Assembly: GCA_910586435.1 (NCBI GenBank)
Contig: CAJUGT010000046.1
Location: 1 to 25,915, forward strand
DNA: 25,915 bases
Direction of reading: 5' to 3'
From: an uncultured Acetatifactor sp.
GTDB lineage: Bacteria; Bacillota; Clostridia; Lachnospirales; Lachnospiraceae
How positions within the stretch are numbered: the stretch's first letter is position 1; every line of letters starts with the position of its first letter. Of this stretch, positions 6,321-14,199 are shown one piece after another. The position numbers and the translations under genes were made by a program. The notes under the pieces were generated by a model. It had not been told where the DNA came from. It saw nothing but the letters and a program-made list of their open reading frames with translations, and searched no databases.

Positions 6321-6653
6321 ATGAACACACGAGTATTCGCATTCGGCATTGTATGCTTTGCAGCCATCATTGTAGGGGCGCTGCACGCAGGTTTTCAGCT
6401 TTTTAAGATTGCTTCTTTAGATGCAGAAGCCAGAGAATTAAACCATCCCAAATTATGGGGATTGCTTGCCGCAAGCGGCAATAATTCCGCTGGGCTGATA
6501 ATGTATCTTATTTCAAGAAGAAAACATCCTGTTATAAATATGTCCGAAGAAGTTATCCAAGAAATCGAAAGCAGAAAAAAACGGGCTGGTGTAGGGATTC
6601 TGTTTTTGGCATTGGGCACCATCGGCATTGTAATTACAATTTCGCTTATATAA
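6321..6653 (+). CDS. Small membrane protein, partner of Xre regulator
   Basis: Not recognised beyond its topology. 110 residues, start ATG 6321 with AAAGGAG 6 bases upstream. Hydrophobic segments at about 4-27 (VFAFGIVCFAAIIVGALHAGF), a weaker one around 46-65 (WGLLAASGNNSAGLIMYLI) and 88-110 (AGVGILFLALGTIGIVITIS), separated by polar stretches with IQEIESRKKR before the last span. It sits 14 bp after the Xre-type gene and just before a terminator, so the two form a bicistronic unit. Pairing of membrane-tailed Xre regulators with small membrane proteins is common in Firmicutes; what they sense is unknown. Confidence 0.75.
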   Translation: MNTRVFAFGIVCFAAIIVGALHAGFQLFKIASLDAEARELNHPKLWGLLAASGNNSAGLIMYLISRRKHPVINMSEEVIQEIESRKKRAGVGILFLALGTIGIVITISLI

Positions 6654-6711
6654 GGTATGAGCTATGCGAAAAAACGCAATGACATAACCGTAACTGCTAT
6701 TTTGCATCTGG

Positions 6712-6761
6712 TTTTGCCCGACCTGTCCGGCAGTCAGCCGGATAGGAACGGCAAAATTTTT
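6712..6761 (+). terminator. Rho-independent terminator of the regulator pair
   Basis: Two nested stems: TTTTGCC (6712-6718) with GGCAAAA (6750-6756), and inside it TCCGGC-AGTCA-GCCGGA (6726-6742). Five T residues follow at 6757-6761. The hairpin lies between convergent genes and could also slow transcripts coming from ptsI, but on that strand no T tract follows. Confidence 0.85.
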
Positions 6762-6776
6762 ACACTTCTTTTACTT

Positions 6777-8420
6777 TTATATCTCACATGAGCAAATATC
6801 CAACTCTCTGACTTTCTTTCTTATCTTCAGTATCATGGAGGGTACTACAGAGAGTTCATCCACCCCCATGCGGATAAATTCTTCCGTAAGTTCCAAATCA
6901 GCTGCCAATTCCCCGCAAATCCCCACCCATTTTCCATGCCTGTGGGCATTTGCCACCACCATATGAATCATCTTTAAAATCGCCTTATGATGAGGTACAT
7001 AAAAATCCTCTAATTTCTCATTCTGCCTGTCCAATGCCAATGTGTATTGTGTCAGGTCATTTGTCCCAATGCTGAAAAAATCCACCAATTCTGCCAATTC
7101 ATCACTTATCATAACCGCCGCCGGAGTCTCAATCATAATCCCCTGCTTTGGGTTTCCATGCGCAATTCCCTCTCTGTCCAGTTCCTGGCTTACATCCCGC
7201 ACCATTTTCTTAATTTGCAGAACTTCTTCCACCGATGTAATCATGGGATACATCACGGCCAGATTTCCGCTTTGAGATGCTCTTAACAATGCCCTCAGCT
7301 GGGTCTTAAAAATATCCGGCCTTTTCAGGCAGATACGTATGCCACGCATTCCCAGAGCGGGATTTTCCTCTTTCTCCAGGCAGAAACAGGACGCCTGCTT
7401 ATCCGCGCCTATATCCATGGTACGGACAATCACCTCTTTCCCCGCCATGCTCCTGGCGGCTTCCCAATAGGCCGCAAACTGTTCCTCTTCCATGGGAAAA
7501 TCATCCCTTCCAAGATATAAAAACTCGCTTCTGAACAATCCTATTCCCTCTGCGTCATTCCTCAGTGCTTCTTTGATGTCATTTACATTTCTTATGTTTG
7601 CGCATAATCGAATCCGCCTGCCGTCCCCGGTTACACTCTCTTTCCCCTTCATCCTGTCAAGAAGCAGAAAACTTTTTCGTTCCTGATCCATACGCTTTTG
7701 GGCCTGTACACACAGTTCCTCTGTTGGATCAAATATCACCCTCCCTTCAAAGCCATCCACTACTGCTTTCATTCCCGTATTAATTTCTTCCAGTTTCATG
7801 GGTACTCCAATCAGGGCAGGAATATTCATCATTCGGGCCAGTATTGCAGTATGTGAATTCGTTGATCCCTGAACCGTCACAAAAGCAAGGATGTTCTCTT
7901 TCTCCATTCTGACCGTTTCTTCGGGACTGATATTATCTGCCACCAGAATCACCGGCTCATTTATGGAACTTACATTCTCTCCGCTTCCCTCCAGGATACG
8001 AATCAAGCGCCCGGCAATATCCTTCACATCCTCCCCACGGGTTCTCATATACCCATCTTCCATCCTGGCAAATACTTCCGCATAGACATCCCCCGTCATT
8101 GCAACCGCATATGCAGCATTGACCATTTCTCTACGGATAATGTCACAAATGCGCCCCTGAAACTCCACATCCTCCATTATCATCCCATGCCCTTCAAAAA
8201 TGGAAGCGCCGTCCTGACCTATTTCCTTCCTTGCCTTGTCATACAGGAACCGCAATTCTTCCATTCCCTCTTTCACAGCTCTTTTGAATTTTAGAACCTC
8301 GGCTTCCGCATCTTTGATCGTCCTTCTTCTAACCTCCGCCCGGTCCTTCTTCAGCACCAGAACCGGTCCCAGCGCAATCCCCTCATTTACAGACTTTCCC
8401 GCAAAGCAAAACATGCCCAT
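6777..8420 (-). CDS. ptsI: Phosphoenolpyruvate-protein phosphotransferase (PTS enzyme I)
   Basis: General energy-coupling enzyme of the sugar phosphotransferase system: takes phosphate from PEP onto a histidine and passes it to HPr. The 547-residue product is complete: phospho-histidine site GSTNSHTAILAR with His190, PEP-binding barrel with GLFRSEFLYLGR (294-305), IGTNDLTQYTLALDR (451-465) and GICGELAAD with Cys502. ATG 8420 has GAGG about 6 bases ahead (GAGGAAGAAA); the frame is open 48 codons further up but that part overlaps the preceding gene and is unlike EI. ptsI normally sits next to ptsH (HPr); no HPr gene is in this window. The neighbour upstream is an ATP-grasp gene (61-bp gap), so ptsI may be the last gene of a mixed operon. 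Confidence 0.96.
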   Translation of the reverse strand: MGMFCFAGKSVNEGIALGPVLVLKKDRAEVRRRTIKDAEAEVLKFKRAVKEGMEELRFLYDKARKEIGQDGASIFEGHGMIMEDVEFQGRICDIIRREMVNAAYAVAMTGDVYAEVFARMEDGYMRTRGEDVKDIAGRLIRILEGSGENVSSINEPVILVADNISPEETVRMEKENILAFVTVQGSTNSHTAILARMMNIPALIGVPMKLEEINTGMKAVVDGFEGRVIFDPTEELCVQAQKRMDQERKSFLLLDRMKGKESVTGDGRRIRLCANIRNVNDIKEALRNDAEGIGLFRSEFLYLGRDDFPMEEEQFAAYWEAARSMAGKEVIVRTMDIGADKQASCFCLEKEENPALGMRGIRICLKRPDIFKTQLRALLRASQSGNLAVMYPMITSVEEVLQIKKMVRDVSQELDREGIAHGNPKQGIMIETPAAVMISDELAELVDFFSIGTNDLTQYTLALDRQNEKLEDFYVPHHKAILKMIHMVVANAHRHGKWVGICGELAADLELTEEFIRMGVDELSVVPSMILKIRKKVRELDICSCEI

Positions 8421-8481
8421 TTTCTTCCTCTTCACTTCCAGTTCCCCCAGGCAGGAACATATTCCACCGTGTGCTTTGACA

Positions 8482-9339
8482 CTACTCTTGAAAACATTGA
8501 TATAACATTCGGAAAAAATGCAGATAATCCTGTCCCTCGGACAAACCGGATACACTCCCGTCACCGGCTTCCAACACTTTCCATGTTCCGTCCTTAAGCT
8601 CTCCGAAATCCACTGTATAAAACGGACTGTCCAAATGACTATATTTGTTAATTAACGCCTTCGGGGGCTCTGACACATAATTGGGTTGAGCTGAATTCTT
8701 ACTGACAGCTGCCGGGAGGTGATTGATGTAAAATACCCTGTATTCGTTCGTTTTTGTCCCATAATATCTTAAGGGAAGAAATTCCTTAAGACAAATTCCC
8801 CCTGTAAGCAATTCCCCTCTATATTTGTAAAATACCTCCATCCATCTGTCAAATTCCTCTTGGGTAATATCCCTGCCAAAAGCTTTCGGAAATTGGGTTC
8901 CCTTCACAGATTTCACATAATCCTTAACCATAAAGGGACATAATTCTCTTTTAACCTCCTCCACATCAATCTTTGCATTCAGAGGATACAGCCGCATCCT
9001 TGCAGTATCTTCTCTTACAGATTCATATACATTTGGAAAAATATGCATCCGTTCATAGGAGGCAGGATTTGTAATCAGCCGGATGCCCCTTTGCAAAAGC
9101 TGCTCATAAAATTTCTCATATTGGCATGGCTTCATCATCCATCCCCGATAAACCGCCGTTACCTCTCTCAAAGGCGCAGTATTAAGAAAAAGCTTTTCCT
9201 CCTGAAACCATTTATCATATCCAAAAATAATAATTTGGAACAAATCGCAGGAATTTGCGGCATCAAATTCCATCTTCAAGTCCTGGTCCACTTTTGACAT
9301 ATCATAATAGTCGGATGGGAATAAGAGCGTATCTACCAT
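8482..9339 (-). CDS. ATP-grasp domain protein, R2K clade (DUF4343-like)
   Basis: Predicted ATP-dependent carboxylate-amine/thiol ligase-type protein, soluble, substrate unknown. 285 residues. Recognisable ATP-grasp elements: VKDYVKSVKGTQFPKAF (138-154, the ATP-binding lysine region), EYRVFYINHL (199-208), FYTVDFGELKDGTWKVLEAGDGSVSGL (about 240-266) with Asp and Glu suited to metal binding. The N-terminal 130 residues form the pre-grasp part. ATG 9339 has AAGAGGTG 5 bases upstream. Placement in the R2K clade family is from memory of sequence character, not a search. It lies between a COG2509-type flavoprotein (83 bp) and ptsI (61 bp), neither of which suggests a substrate. Confidence 0.75.
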   Translation of the reverse strand: MVDTLLFPSDYYDMSKVDQDLKMEFDAANSCDLFQIIIFGYDKWFQEEKLFLNTAPLREVTAVYRGWMMKPCQYEKFYEQLLQRGIRLITNPASYERMHIFPNVYESVREDTARMRLYPLNAKIDVEEVKRELCPFMVKDYVKSVKGTQFPKAFGRDITQEEFDRWMEVFYKYRGELLTGGICLKEFLPLRYYGTKTNEYRVFYINHLPAAVSKNSAQPNYVSEPPKALINKYSHLDSPFYTVDFGELKDGTWKVLEAGDGSVSGLSEGQDYLHFFRMLYQCFQE

Positions 9340-9422
9340 ATATTCACCTCTTGGGTGTGTTCATCCATATGCTTTCCTGATACAAATATCCGCACATGGA
9401 CAACCCCCCTTTCGTCATATCT

Positions 9423-11069
9423 TCATTTTGCATACTCCATGGCAATGGCCTCCGCCACACGCAAGCCGTCCATTGCCGCAGATACGATGCCCCCCGCATA
9501 CCCTGCCCCTTCTCCACAGGGATACAGTCCCTGCACAGCGGATTGCAGATTTTCATTCCGAAGAATTCTGACAGGGGAAGATGTTCGGCTTTCCACGCCT
9601 GACACACAGGCATCCGGTCTGTCAAACCCCTTAATCTGTTTTTTAAATTCCTCCATACCGTCCACAATTGCCATGTTACATTCCCCAGGCAGGATGCCGC
9701 TCACATCAGCCCATACATACATTCCTTTACATTGGGGCAGAAAAGTATCTTTATTATTCCCGTTTTCATTATGCCTGTTTTCATTATCCCCATTTGATAT
9801 ATCCCCTTTTTGCCCCAGCACCCTTCTTCTGAAGTCACCATATCTCTGCATGGGAATCTTTCCCTTTCCAATCGCAAACGCCTTCTCCTCCAGCTTTCTC
9901 TGAAACGCAATCCCTGCCAGTGGATGTGTTGAGCCAAAGTCGTCAGGAGTCACCGTAACCACCACCGCACTGTTGGCATTGCCCCCATCACGTCCGCTGT
10001 AGCTCATGCCGTTCACTGTAGTATGTCCCGACTCAGAAGACGCATTTACCACAAAACCCCCTGGACACATGCAGAAAGAATAAACCCCCCTGCCATTTTT
10101 CGCCTTTGCTGTCACCTTATAGGGCGCCGCTCCCAGATTCCCCGGTTCTTCGCAGTCATACTGGCTCTTGTTTATCATGGTCTGTGGATGTTCCACCCTA
10201 AGTCCCACCGCAAAGGCTTTCGCCTCCATGGGAACCTTTTTATCGTAAAGCATGGCGAAGGTATCTCTGGCACTATGGCCAATTGCCAATACCAACTGTT
10301 CACAGGGCAGGTATTCCGTGCCGCCAATCACAACCCCCTCCACTTTGTTATTGGAAATACGGACTTCCGTTACCTGACTGTTAAAACGTACTTCTCCTCC
10401 CAGTCGGATAATCTCCCTGCGCATATTTCTTACCACTTCACATAGGACATCCGTGCCAATATGTGGTTTTGCCTCATAGCGAATATTTTCCTTTGCGCCA
10501 AATTTTACAAGGGTATCCAGAACAACACCATTCCTGCCGTCTTTATCCTTCAGAAGAGTATTCAGCTTACCATCGGAAAAAGCTCCTGCCCCTCCCTCCC
10601 CAAACTGCACATTGGAAAATGGATTCAAAATGCCATTCTCCCAAAATTGCTCTACATCCTTCTGCCTGTCCTCCACACATTTCCCTCTTTCCAGAAGAAT
10701 CGGCCGATACCCATGCAATGCCAGAAAATACCCGCAAAACAACCCTGCGGGGCCCATGCCCACTATAACCACCGGATAGCTGCGTACACTGCCTCCCGAT
10801 TCAGGGAAACGGTAGTTCACCTCATCCGCCCTGCACACTTGAGACTCTTTTCCCTTAAACCGCTTTAACAATTTCTCCTCATTCCTGATTTTCAATTCCA
10901 GGACATAACTGTAAAATATATCAGGCTTTTTCCTTGCGTCCACCGATTGCCTGACAATCCTTATCTCAATAATATCCCTGTCCGGAATCTTCAGCACTTC
11001 CGCTGCCTTTTTTCTCAAATCCCCTTCCGAATGTCCGGGACGCACCCTGACCTGATTTACCCTAATCAT
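9423..11069 (-). CDS. FAD-dependent dehydrogenase, COG2509-like
   Basis: Uncharacterised flavoprotein common in Firmicutes and Bacteroidetes. 548 residues. An N-terminal domain of about 90 residues (MIRVNQVRVRPG...) precedes the FAD dinucleotide-binding loop VIVGMGPAGLFCGYFLA (about 101-117), with the partner acidic residue in ILLERG. Then NVQFGEGGAGAFSDGKLNT, typical of this group, GVYSFCMCPGGFVVNASSE, and the C-terminal FAD contact LYPCGEGAGYAGGIVSAAMDG. ATG 11069 has GGAGG 5 bases ahead; a GTG at 11087 is part of that leader. Residues about 424-437 (NGDNENRHNENGNN) are a low-complexity insert encoded by 15-bp tandem repeats. The substrate is not known. Confidence 0.88.
   Translation of the reverse strand: MIRVNQVRVRPGHSEGDLRKKAAEVLKIPDRDIIEIRIVRQSVDARKKPDIFYSYVLELKIRNEEKLLKRFKGKESQVCRADEVNYRFPESGGSVRSYPVVIVGMGPAGLFCGYFLALHGYRPILLERGKCVEDRQKDVEQFWENGILNPFSNVQFGEGGAGAFSDGKLNTLLKDKDGRNGVVLDTLVKFGAKENIRYEAKPHIGTDVLCEVVRNMRREIIRLGGEVRFNSQVTEVRISNNKVEGVVIGGTEYLPCEQLVLAIGHSARDTFAMLYDKKVPMEAKAFAVGLRVEHPQTMINKSQYDCEEPGNLGAAPYKVTAKAKNGRGVYSFCMCPGGFVVNASSESGHTTVNGMSYSGRDGGNANSAVVVTVTPDDFGSTHPLAGIAFQRKLEEKAFAIGKGKIPMQRYGDFRRRVLGQKGDISNGDNENRHNENGNNKDTFLPQCKGMYVWADVSGILPGECNMAIVDGMEEFKKQIKGFDRPDACVSGVESRTSSPVRILRNENLQSAVQGLYPCGEGAGYAGGIVSAAMDGLRVAEAIAMEYAK
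9754..9798. repeat. Three 15-bp in-frame tandem repeats in the flavoprotein gene
   Basis: Units 9754-9768, 9769-9783 and 9784-9798 follow TTATnCCnGTTTTCA; the third is more diverged. The length keeps the reading frame and yields an Asn/Glu/Gly-rich loop. Confidence 0.8.
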
Positions 11070-11117
11070 ATATTCCTCCAACCCCACAGGTATTTACCGC
11101 TGATTTTTTACCATTGG

Positions 11118-12437
11118 TCAAAACCGCTTCCCCTTCCTCAACGCAGCAGCATTTCCTGCCAGATATCCACTGCACCAGGCCCACTGAAGATTATATCCGC
11201 CGCACTTTCCGTCCACATCCAGAAGCTCTCCAGCAAAATAAATTCCGGATACCTTCTTGGATTCCAAGTCTTCTGTCACTTCCCCCAAAGGAACCCCTCC
11301 GGCACACACCTGCGCATTTTCATAGGAACCGCTGCCAATCACATGAACCTTCCAATGGCTGCATAATCTATACACCTGCTCTATCTTTTCTCTGTCCGCT
11401 GCCGAAACAGGCTCTGAAGGTTTCAGTCCCGCCAATTTGATAAACAAAAGCATCAATTTCTTATGAAGTATTCCTGTGAAAAATTCTTCCACCGTCTTTT
11501 GCCCCTGTTCCGGATTCCTTCCCTCTCTGATTTTTTCCAGATTCCCCAAAACACTATCCGGCAGCAAATTCAATTCCACCTCTATCCCCTTTGTCAGCAA
11601 ATTGCCCCGGCCTTGTCCGAGACCACTTTGCTTCCCCCCTGCTAGTCCTGCTTCTTCTTTCAACAGGTAATTCACAATACGGCTGATCTGAAACACCGGA
11701 ATTCCCGAGATACCATATTCGGTCAATTGCAGCTCCCCCTGTTCCTGTGCCACACATTCTCCCCGCCAATAGACAGACAGAATTGCCTCCGCCCTCACCC
11801 CGGCCACTGACCTGAAGTAATCCTCCCGGCACTTAAGCGCAACCAATCCCGGAACCACAGGGATAATGCCATGTCCCAATTGCCCTGCCAACCTGTAGCC
11901 GCTTCCGTCAGAACCCGTCTTTGGCGCCGCCTGACTGCCGCAGGCAAGAATCACCCCATCAAAACAGAACTCTTTCCCGCTTCCCTGCAAATATACCTGC
12001 CCGGAATGCCGCTTTTTTTCTATTCTATCTATTCTGTCTATTCTGCCTATTTTACAATCTGTAACCACATCCACACCCAGTTCCCGCACCGCAAAACGCA
12101 ATGCATCCAACACAATGGATGCCTGGCCCCCAAACGGATAAAGATACCCGTTTTTGCTCTTAACCATTACCCCCAATTCCTGGAAAAAAGCAATGGTCTG
12201 GGCCGTACCAAAACGGTTCAGGCAATTTTTCAAAAGTTCCGGTTCTTTGGTGTAATACGCTTCCATCCCCAGCTTTTCATTGCCCAAATTACACTTCCCG
12301 TTTCCCGTTGCCAATATCTTTTTGCCCAGCCTGTCATTTCCCTCAATCAATGTAACTTTCGCGCCACGCCTGGCTGCGGTAATTGCCGCCATCATTCCGG
12401 CCGCCCCACCGCCCACGATGCCCACCGAATTGCCCAT
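11118..12437 (-). CDS. NAD(P)/FAD-dependent oxidoreductase, BaiN/YhiN (HI0933) family
   Basis: Flavoprotein of the HI0933/YhiN family, which includes BaiN-type enzymes proposed to act on bile-acid intermediates and related aminoacetone oxidases; the substrate here cannot be inferred. 439 residues. Seen: FAD loop VGIVGGGAAGMMAAI (5-19), LIEGNDRLGKKILATGNGKCNLGN (35-58, family signature), YPFGGQASIVLDALR, ILACGSQAAPKTGSDGSGY, CAGGVPLGEV and the C-terminal YFAGELLDVDGKCGGYNLQWAW. ATG 12437 has AGGAG about 8 bases upstream. An RIDRIDRIE stretch near residue 130 comes from 9-bp repeats. It is 46 bp downstream of ruvB and 48 bp upstream of the COG2509-like flavoprotein, so the two flavoproteins are probably co-transcribed with ruvAB. 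Confidence 0.9.
   Translation of the reverse strand: MGNSVGIVGGGAAGMMAAITAARRGAKVTLIEGNDRLGKKILATGNGKCNLGNEKLGMEAYYTKEPELLKNCLNRFGTAQTIAFFQELGVMVKSKNGYLYPFGGQASIVLDALRFAVRELGVDVVTDCKIGRIDRIDRIEKKRHSGQVYLQGSGKEFCFDGVILACGSQAAPKTGSDGSGYRLAGQLGHGIIPVVPGLVALKCREDYFRSVAGVRAEAILSVYWRGECVAQEQGELQLTEYGISGIPVFQISRIVNYLLKEEAGLAGGKQSGLGQGRGNLLTKGIEVELNLLPDSVLGNLEKIREGRNPEQGQKTVEEFFTGILHKKLMLLFIKLAGLKPSEPVSAADREKIEQVYRLCSHWKVHVIGSGSYENAQVCAGGVPLGEVTEDLESKKVSGIYFAGELLDVDGKCGGYNLQWAWCSGYLAGNAAALRKGKRF
12020..12055. repeat. 9-bp in-frame tandem repeats in the BaiN-like gene
   Basis: CTATTCTAT, CTATTCTGT, CTATTCTGC and a decayed CTATTTTAC run head to tail. On the minus strand they encode the repeated Arg-Ile-Asp tripeptide. 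Confidence 0.85.
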
Positions 12438-12483
12438 ATTGTCTCTCCTGTCCCTGATTAGAATTGAACAGCCTGCCGTCTAC

Positions 12484-13500
12484 TCATCCTTTATTTTCCC
12501 CCCGCTGAAACACTCCACACCCCAAATGCAGATATGCCTGTTCCGTAGCCACTCTGCCCCTGGGCGTCCTGTTGATAAGTCCGTTCTGAATCAGATACGG
12601 TTCATACACCTCCTCAATGGTTCCTGCGTCTTCCCCAATCGCTGCCGCAAGCGTATCCAGACCCACAGGCCCGCCCTCAAACTTCTCAATCATGGTCAAA
12701 AGCAGGTTTCTGTCTATATGATCCAATCCCAGTTTGTCCACATCCATTAAGTCCAGCGCCGTCCTCGCCACCTGCTCCGTGACAATGCCATCATACTTCA
12801 CCTGCGCAAAATCCCTCACTCTCTTCAGAATACGATTGGCTAACCTGGGCGTTCCCCTGCTTCTGCGTGCCATTTCCAACGCCCCTTCCGGTTCCACTTC
12901 TACCGCCAGCACTCTGGCTGAGTGAAGAATAATCAGCTGAAGTTCCTCCACAGTATAAAACGCCATATGATAAATCATTCCAAACCGATCCCGCAGCGGA
13001 GCCGTTAAAAGTCCTGCTCTGGTGGTTGCCCCCACCAGCGTAAACCGGGGCAAATCCAGACGCACGGAACGAGCGGTAGAACCCTTCCCTATCATAATAT
13101 CAATACAATAATCCTCCATGGCCGGATACAGAACTTCCTCCACCTGACGGTTCAGACGATGAATCTCATCCACAAAAAGCAGGTCCCCTTCTTCCAGATT
13201 ATTCAGCACTGCCGCCATTTCTCCAGGTTTCTCAATGGCAGGACCGCTGGTGATTTTCAAATGCACCCCCATTTCATTGGCAATGATACCCGCAAGCGTG
13301 GTTTTGCCCAAGCCGGGAGGACCGTAAAAAAGCACATGATCCAATGCGTCTTCTCTCTGTTTGGCAGCTTCGATATATATCTTCAGATTCTCCTTTACCT
13401 TGGATTGACCAATATAGTCATCCAATTTCTGCGGCCGCAGAGACCCTTCTATTTTATTGTCTTCTTCCGTAATATTGGTTTCTATCATTCTCCTGGGCAT
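12484..13500 (-). CDS. ruvB: Holliday junction branch migration ATPase
   Basis: AAA+ motor of the RuvABC resolvasome, driving branch migration of Holliday junctions on DNA in the cytosol. 338 residues, full length. Seen: LRPQKLDDYIGQ (21-32, N-terminal family signature), Walker A GPPGLGKTT (60-68), Walker B LLFVDEIHRL (107-116), sensor GATTRAGLLTAPLRDRFG, and the C-terminal winged helix with GEDAGTIEEVYEPYLIQ and GFINRTPRGR-like NGLINRTPRGR. ATG 13500 has AGGAAAG 6 bases upstream. It follows ruvA by 25 bp. Confidence 0.98.
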   Translation of the reverse strand: MPRRMIETNITEEDNKIEGSLRPQKLDDYIGQSKVKENLKIYIEAAKQREDALDHVLFYGPPGLGKTTLAGIIANEMGVHLKITSGPAIEKPGEMAAVLNNLEEGDLLFVDEIHRLNRQVEEVLYPAMEDYCIDIMIGKGSTARSVRLDLPRFTLVGATTRAGLLTAPLRDRFGMIYHMAFYTVEELQLIILHSARVLAVEVEPEGALEMARRSRGTPRLANRILKRVRDFAQVKYDGIVTEQVARTALDLMDVDKLGLDHIDRNLLLTMIEKFEGGPVGLDTLAAAIGEDAGTIEEVYEPYLIQNGLINRTPRGRVATEQAYLHLGCGVFQRGENKG

Positions 13501-13525
13501 AATGCTTTCCTATTCTCCATACTAT

Positions 13526-14134
13526 TCAAAACATTTTCTTTAAAGCCGCCTTAAGCGCTGCGCCGGAATCCATATTTTCAATTCCCTTTACAGCATTGAC
13601 CGCCTTTATAGCCTCTGCTCGCCCGTACCCCAGCGCAACCAAAGCTTCCACAGCCTCTCTTTTCTGGACATTATCGGCCATGCTGCCATCTGTTCCGCCA
13701 TGGCCGATTTCTTCCCCTATCCGGGTGTCTTCCATCCGTATTTTTCCTCTCAGCTCCAAAATCAAGCGTTCCGCCGTCTTTGCCCCCACTCCCGGGGCTT
13801 TGGATATGGCTTTCGCGTCCCCTGACATAATGGCAAACCGCAGGGAATCGGCATCCAGCACCGACAGGATAGCCAGCGCCCCCTTAGGCCCGATTCCGCT
13901 TACCGTAATGCATTTTTTGAAAATATCCAAATCGTTTCTGGTCAGAAATCCAAATAATTGTATGGCGTCTTCCCGTACACTTGTATATGTATAAAGCTTT
14001 GCCGATTTTCCGATTCCCGGAAGCTTCTCTGCCGTAGACGCCGATACCCTTACATTATAACCGATTCCGCCCACATCCAACACAACATTATCTTCGGAAA
14101 TATCGTCTATGGTACCATTTACATATGCTATCAT
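13526..14134 (-). CDS. ruvA: Holliday junction branch migration protein RuvA
   Basis: Tetrameric DNA-junction-binding subunit that loads RuvB. 202 residues, complete: OB fold at 1-63 (MIAYVNGTIDDISEDNVVLDVGGIGYNV), double helix-hairpin-helix region with FKKCITVSGIGPKGALAILS and AISKAPGVGAKTAERLILELRGK, an acidic/Gly-rich flexible linker (EEIGHGGTDGS) and the C-terminal RuvB-contacting domain (REAVEALVALGYGRAEAIKAV). ATG 14134 has GAGGG six bases upstream. Driven by its own promoter at 14171-14199. Confidence 0.98.
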   Translation of the reverse strand: MIAYVNGTIDDISEDNVVLDVGGIGYNVRVSASTAEKLPGIGKSAKLYTYTSVREDAIQLFGFLTRNDLDIFKKCITVSGIGPKGALAILSVLDADSLRFAIMSGDAKAISKAPGVGAKTAERLILELRGKIRMEDTRIGEEIGHGGTDGSMADNVQKREAVEALVALGYGRAEAIKAVNAVKGIENMDSGAALKAALKKMF

Positions 14135-14170
14135 AACCTGCCCTCATCCCTTATTCTTTCCTTTGCCTTC

Positions 14171-14199
14171 AGTATAGCATATCCGAACATATGTTTCAA
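14171..14199 (-). promoter_or_regulatory. Strong promoter of ruvAB
   Basis: Minus strand TTGAAA (14194-14199), 17-bp spacer, TATACT (14171-14176), with an extended -10 TGC directly before TATACT. The -35 box contains the stop codon of the upstream MATE gene. Start would be near 14164, about 30 bases before the ruvA ATG. No SOS-type CGAACnnnnGTTCG box overlaps; ATATCCGAACATATG is the nearest similar word (GAAC with no proper partner). Confidence 0.75.

Noticed and set aside
11871..12461. 196-codon plus-strand frame opposite the BaiN-like gene
   Set aside because: Shadow of the flavoprotein gene, whose minus-strand translation carries every family motif.
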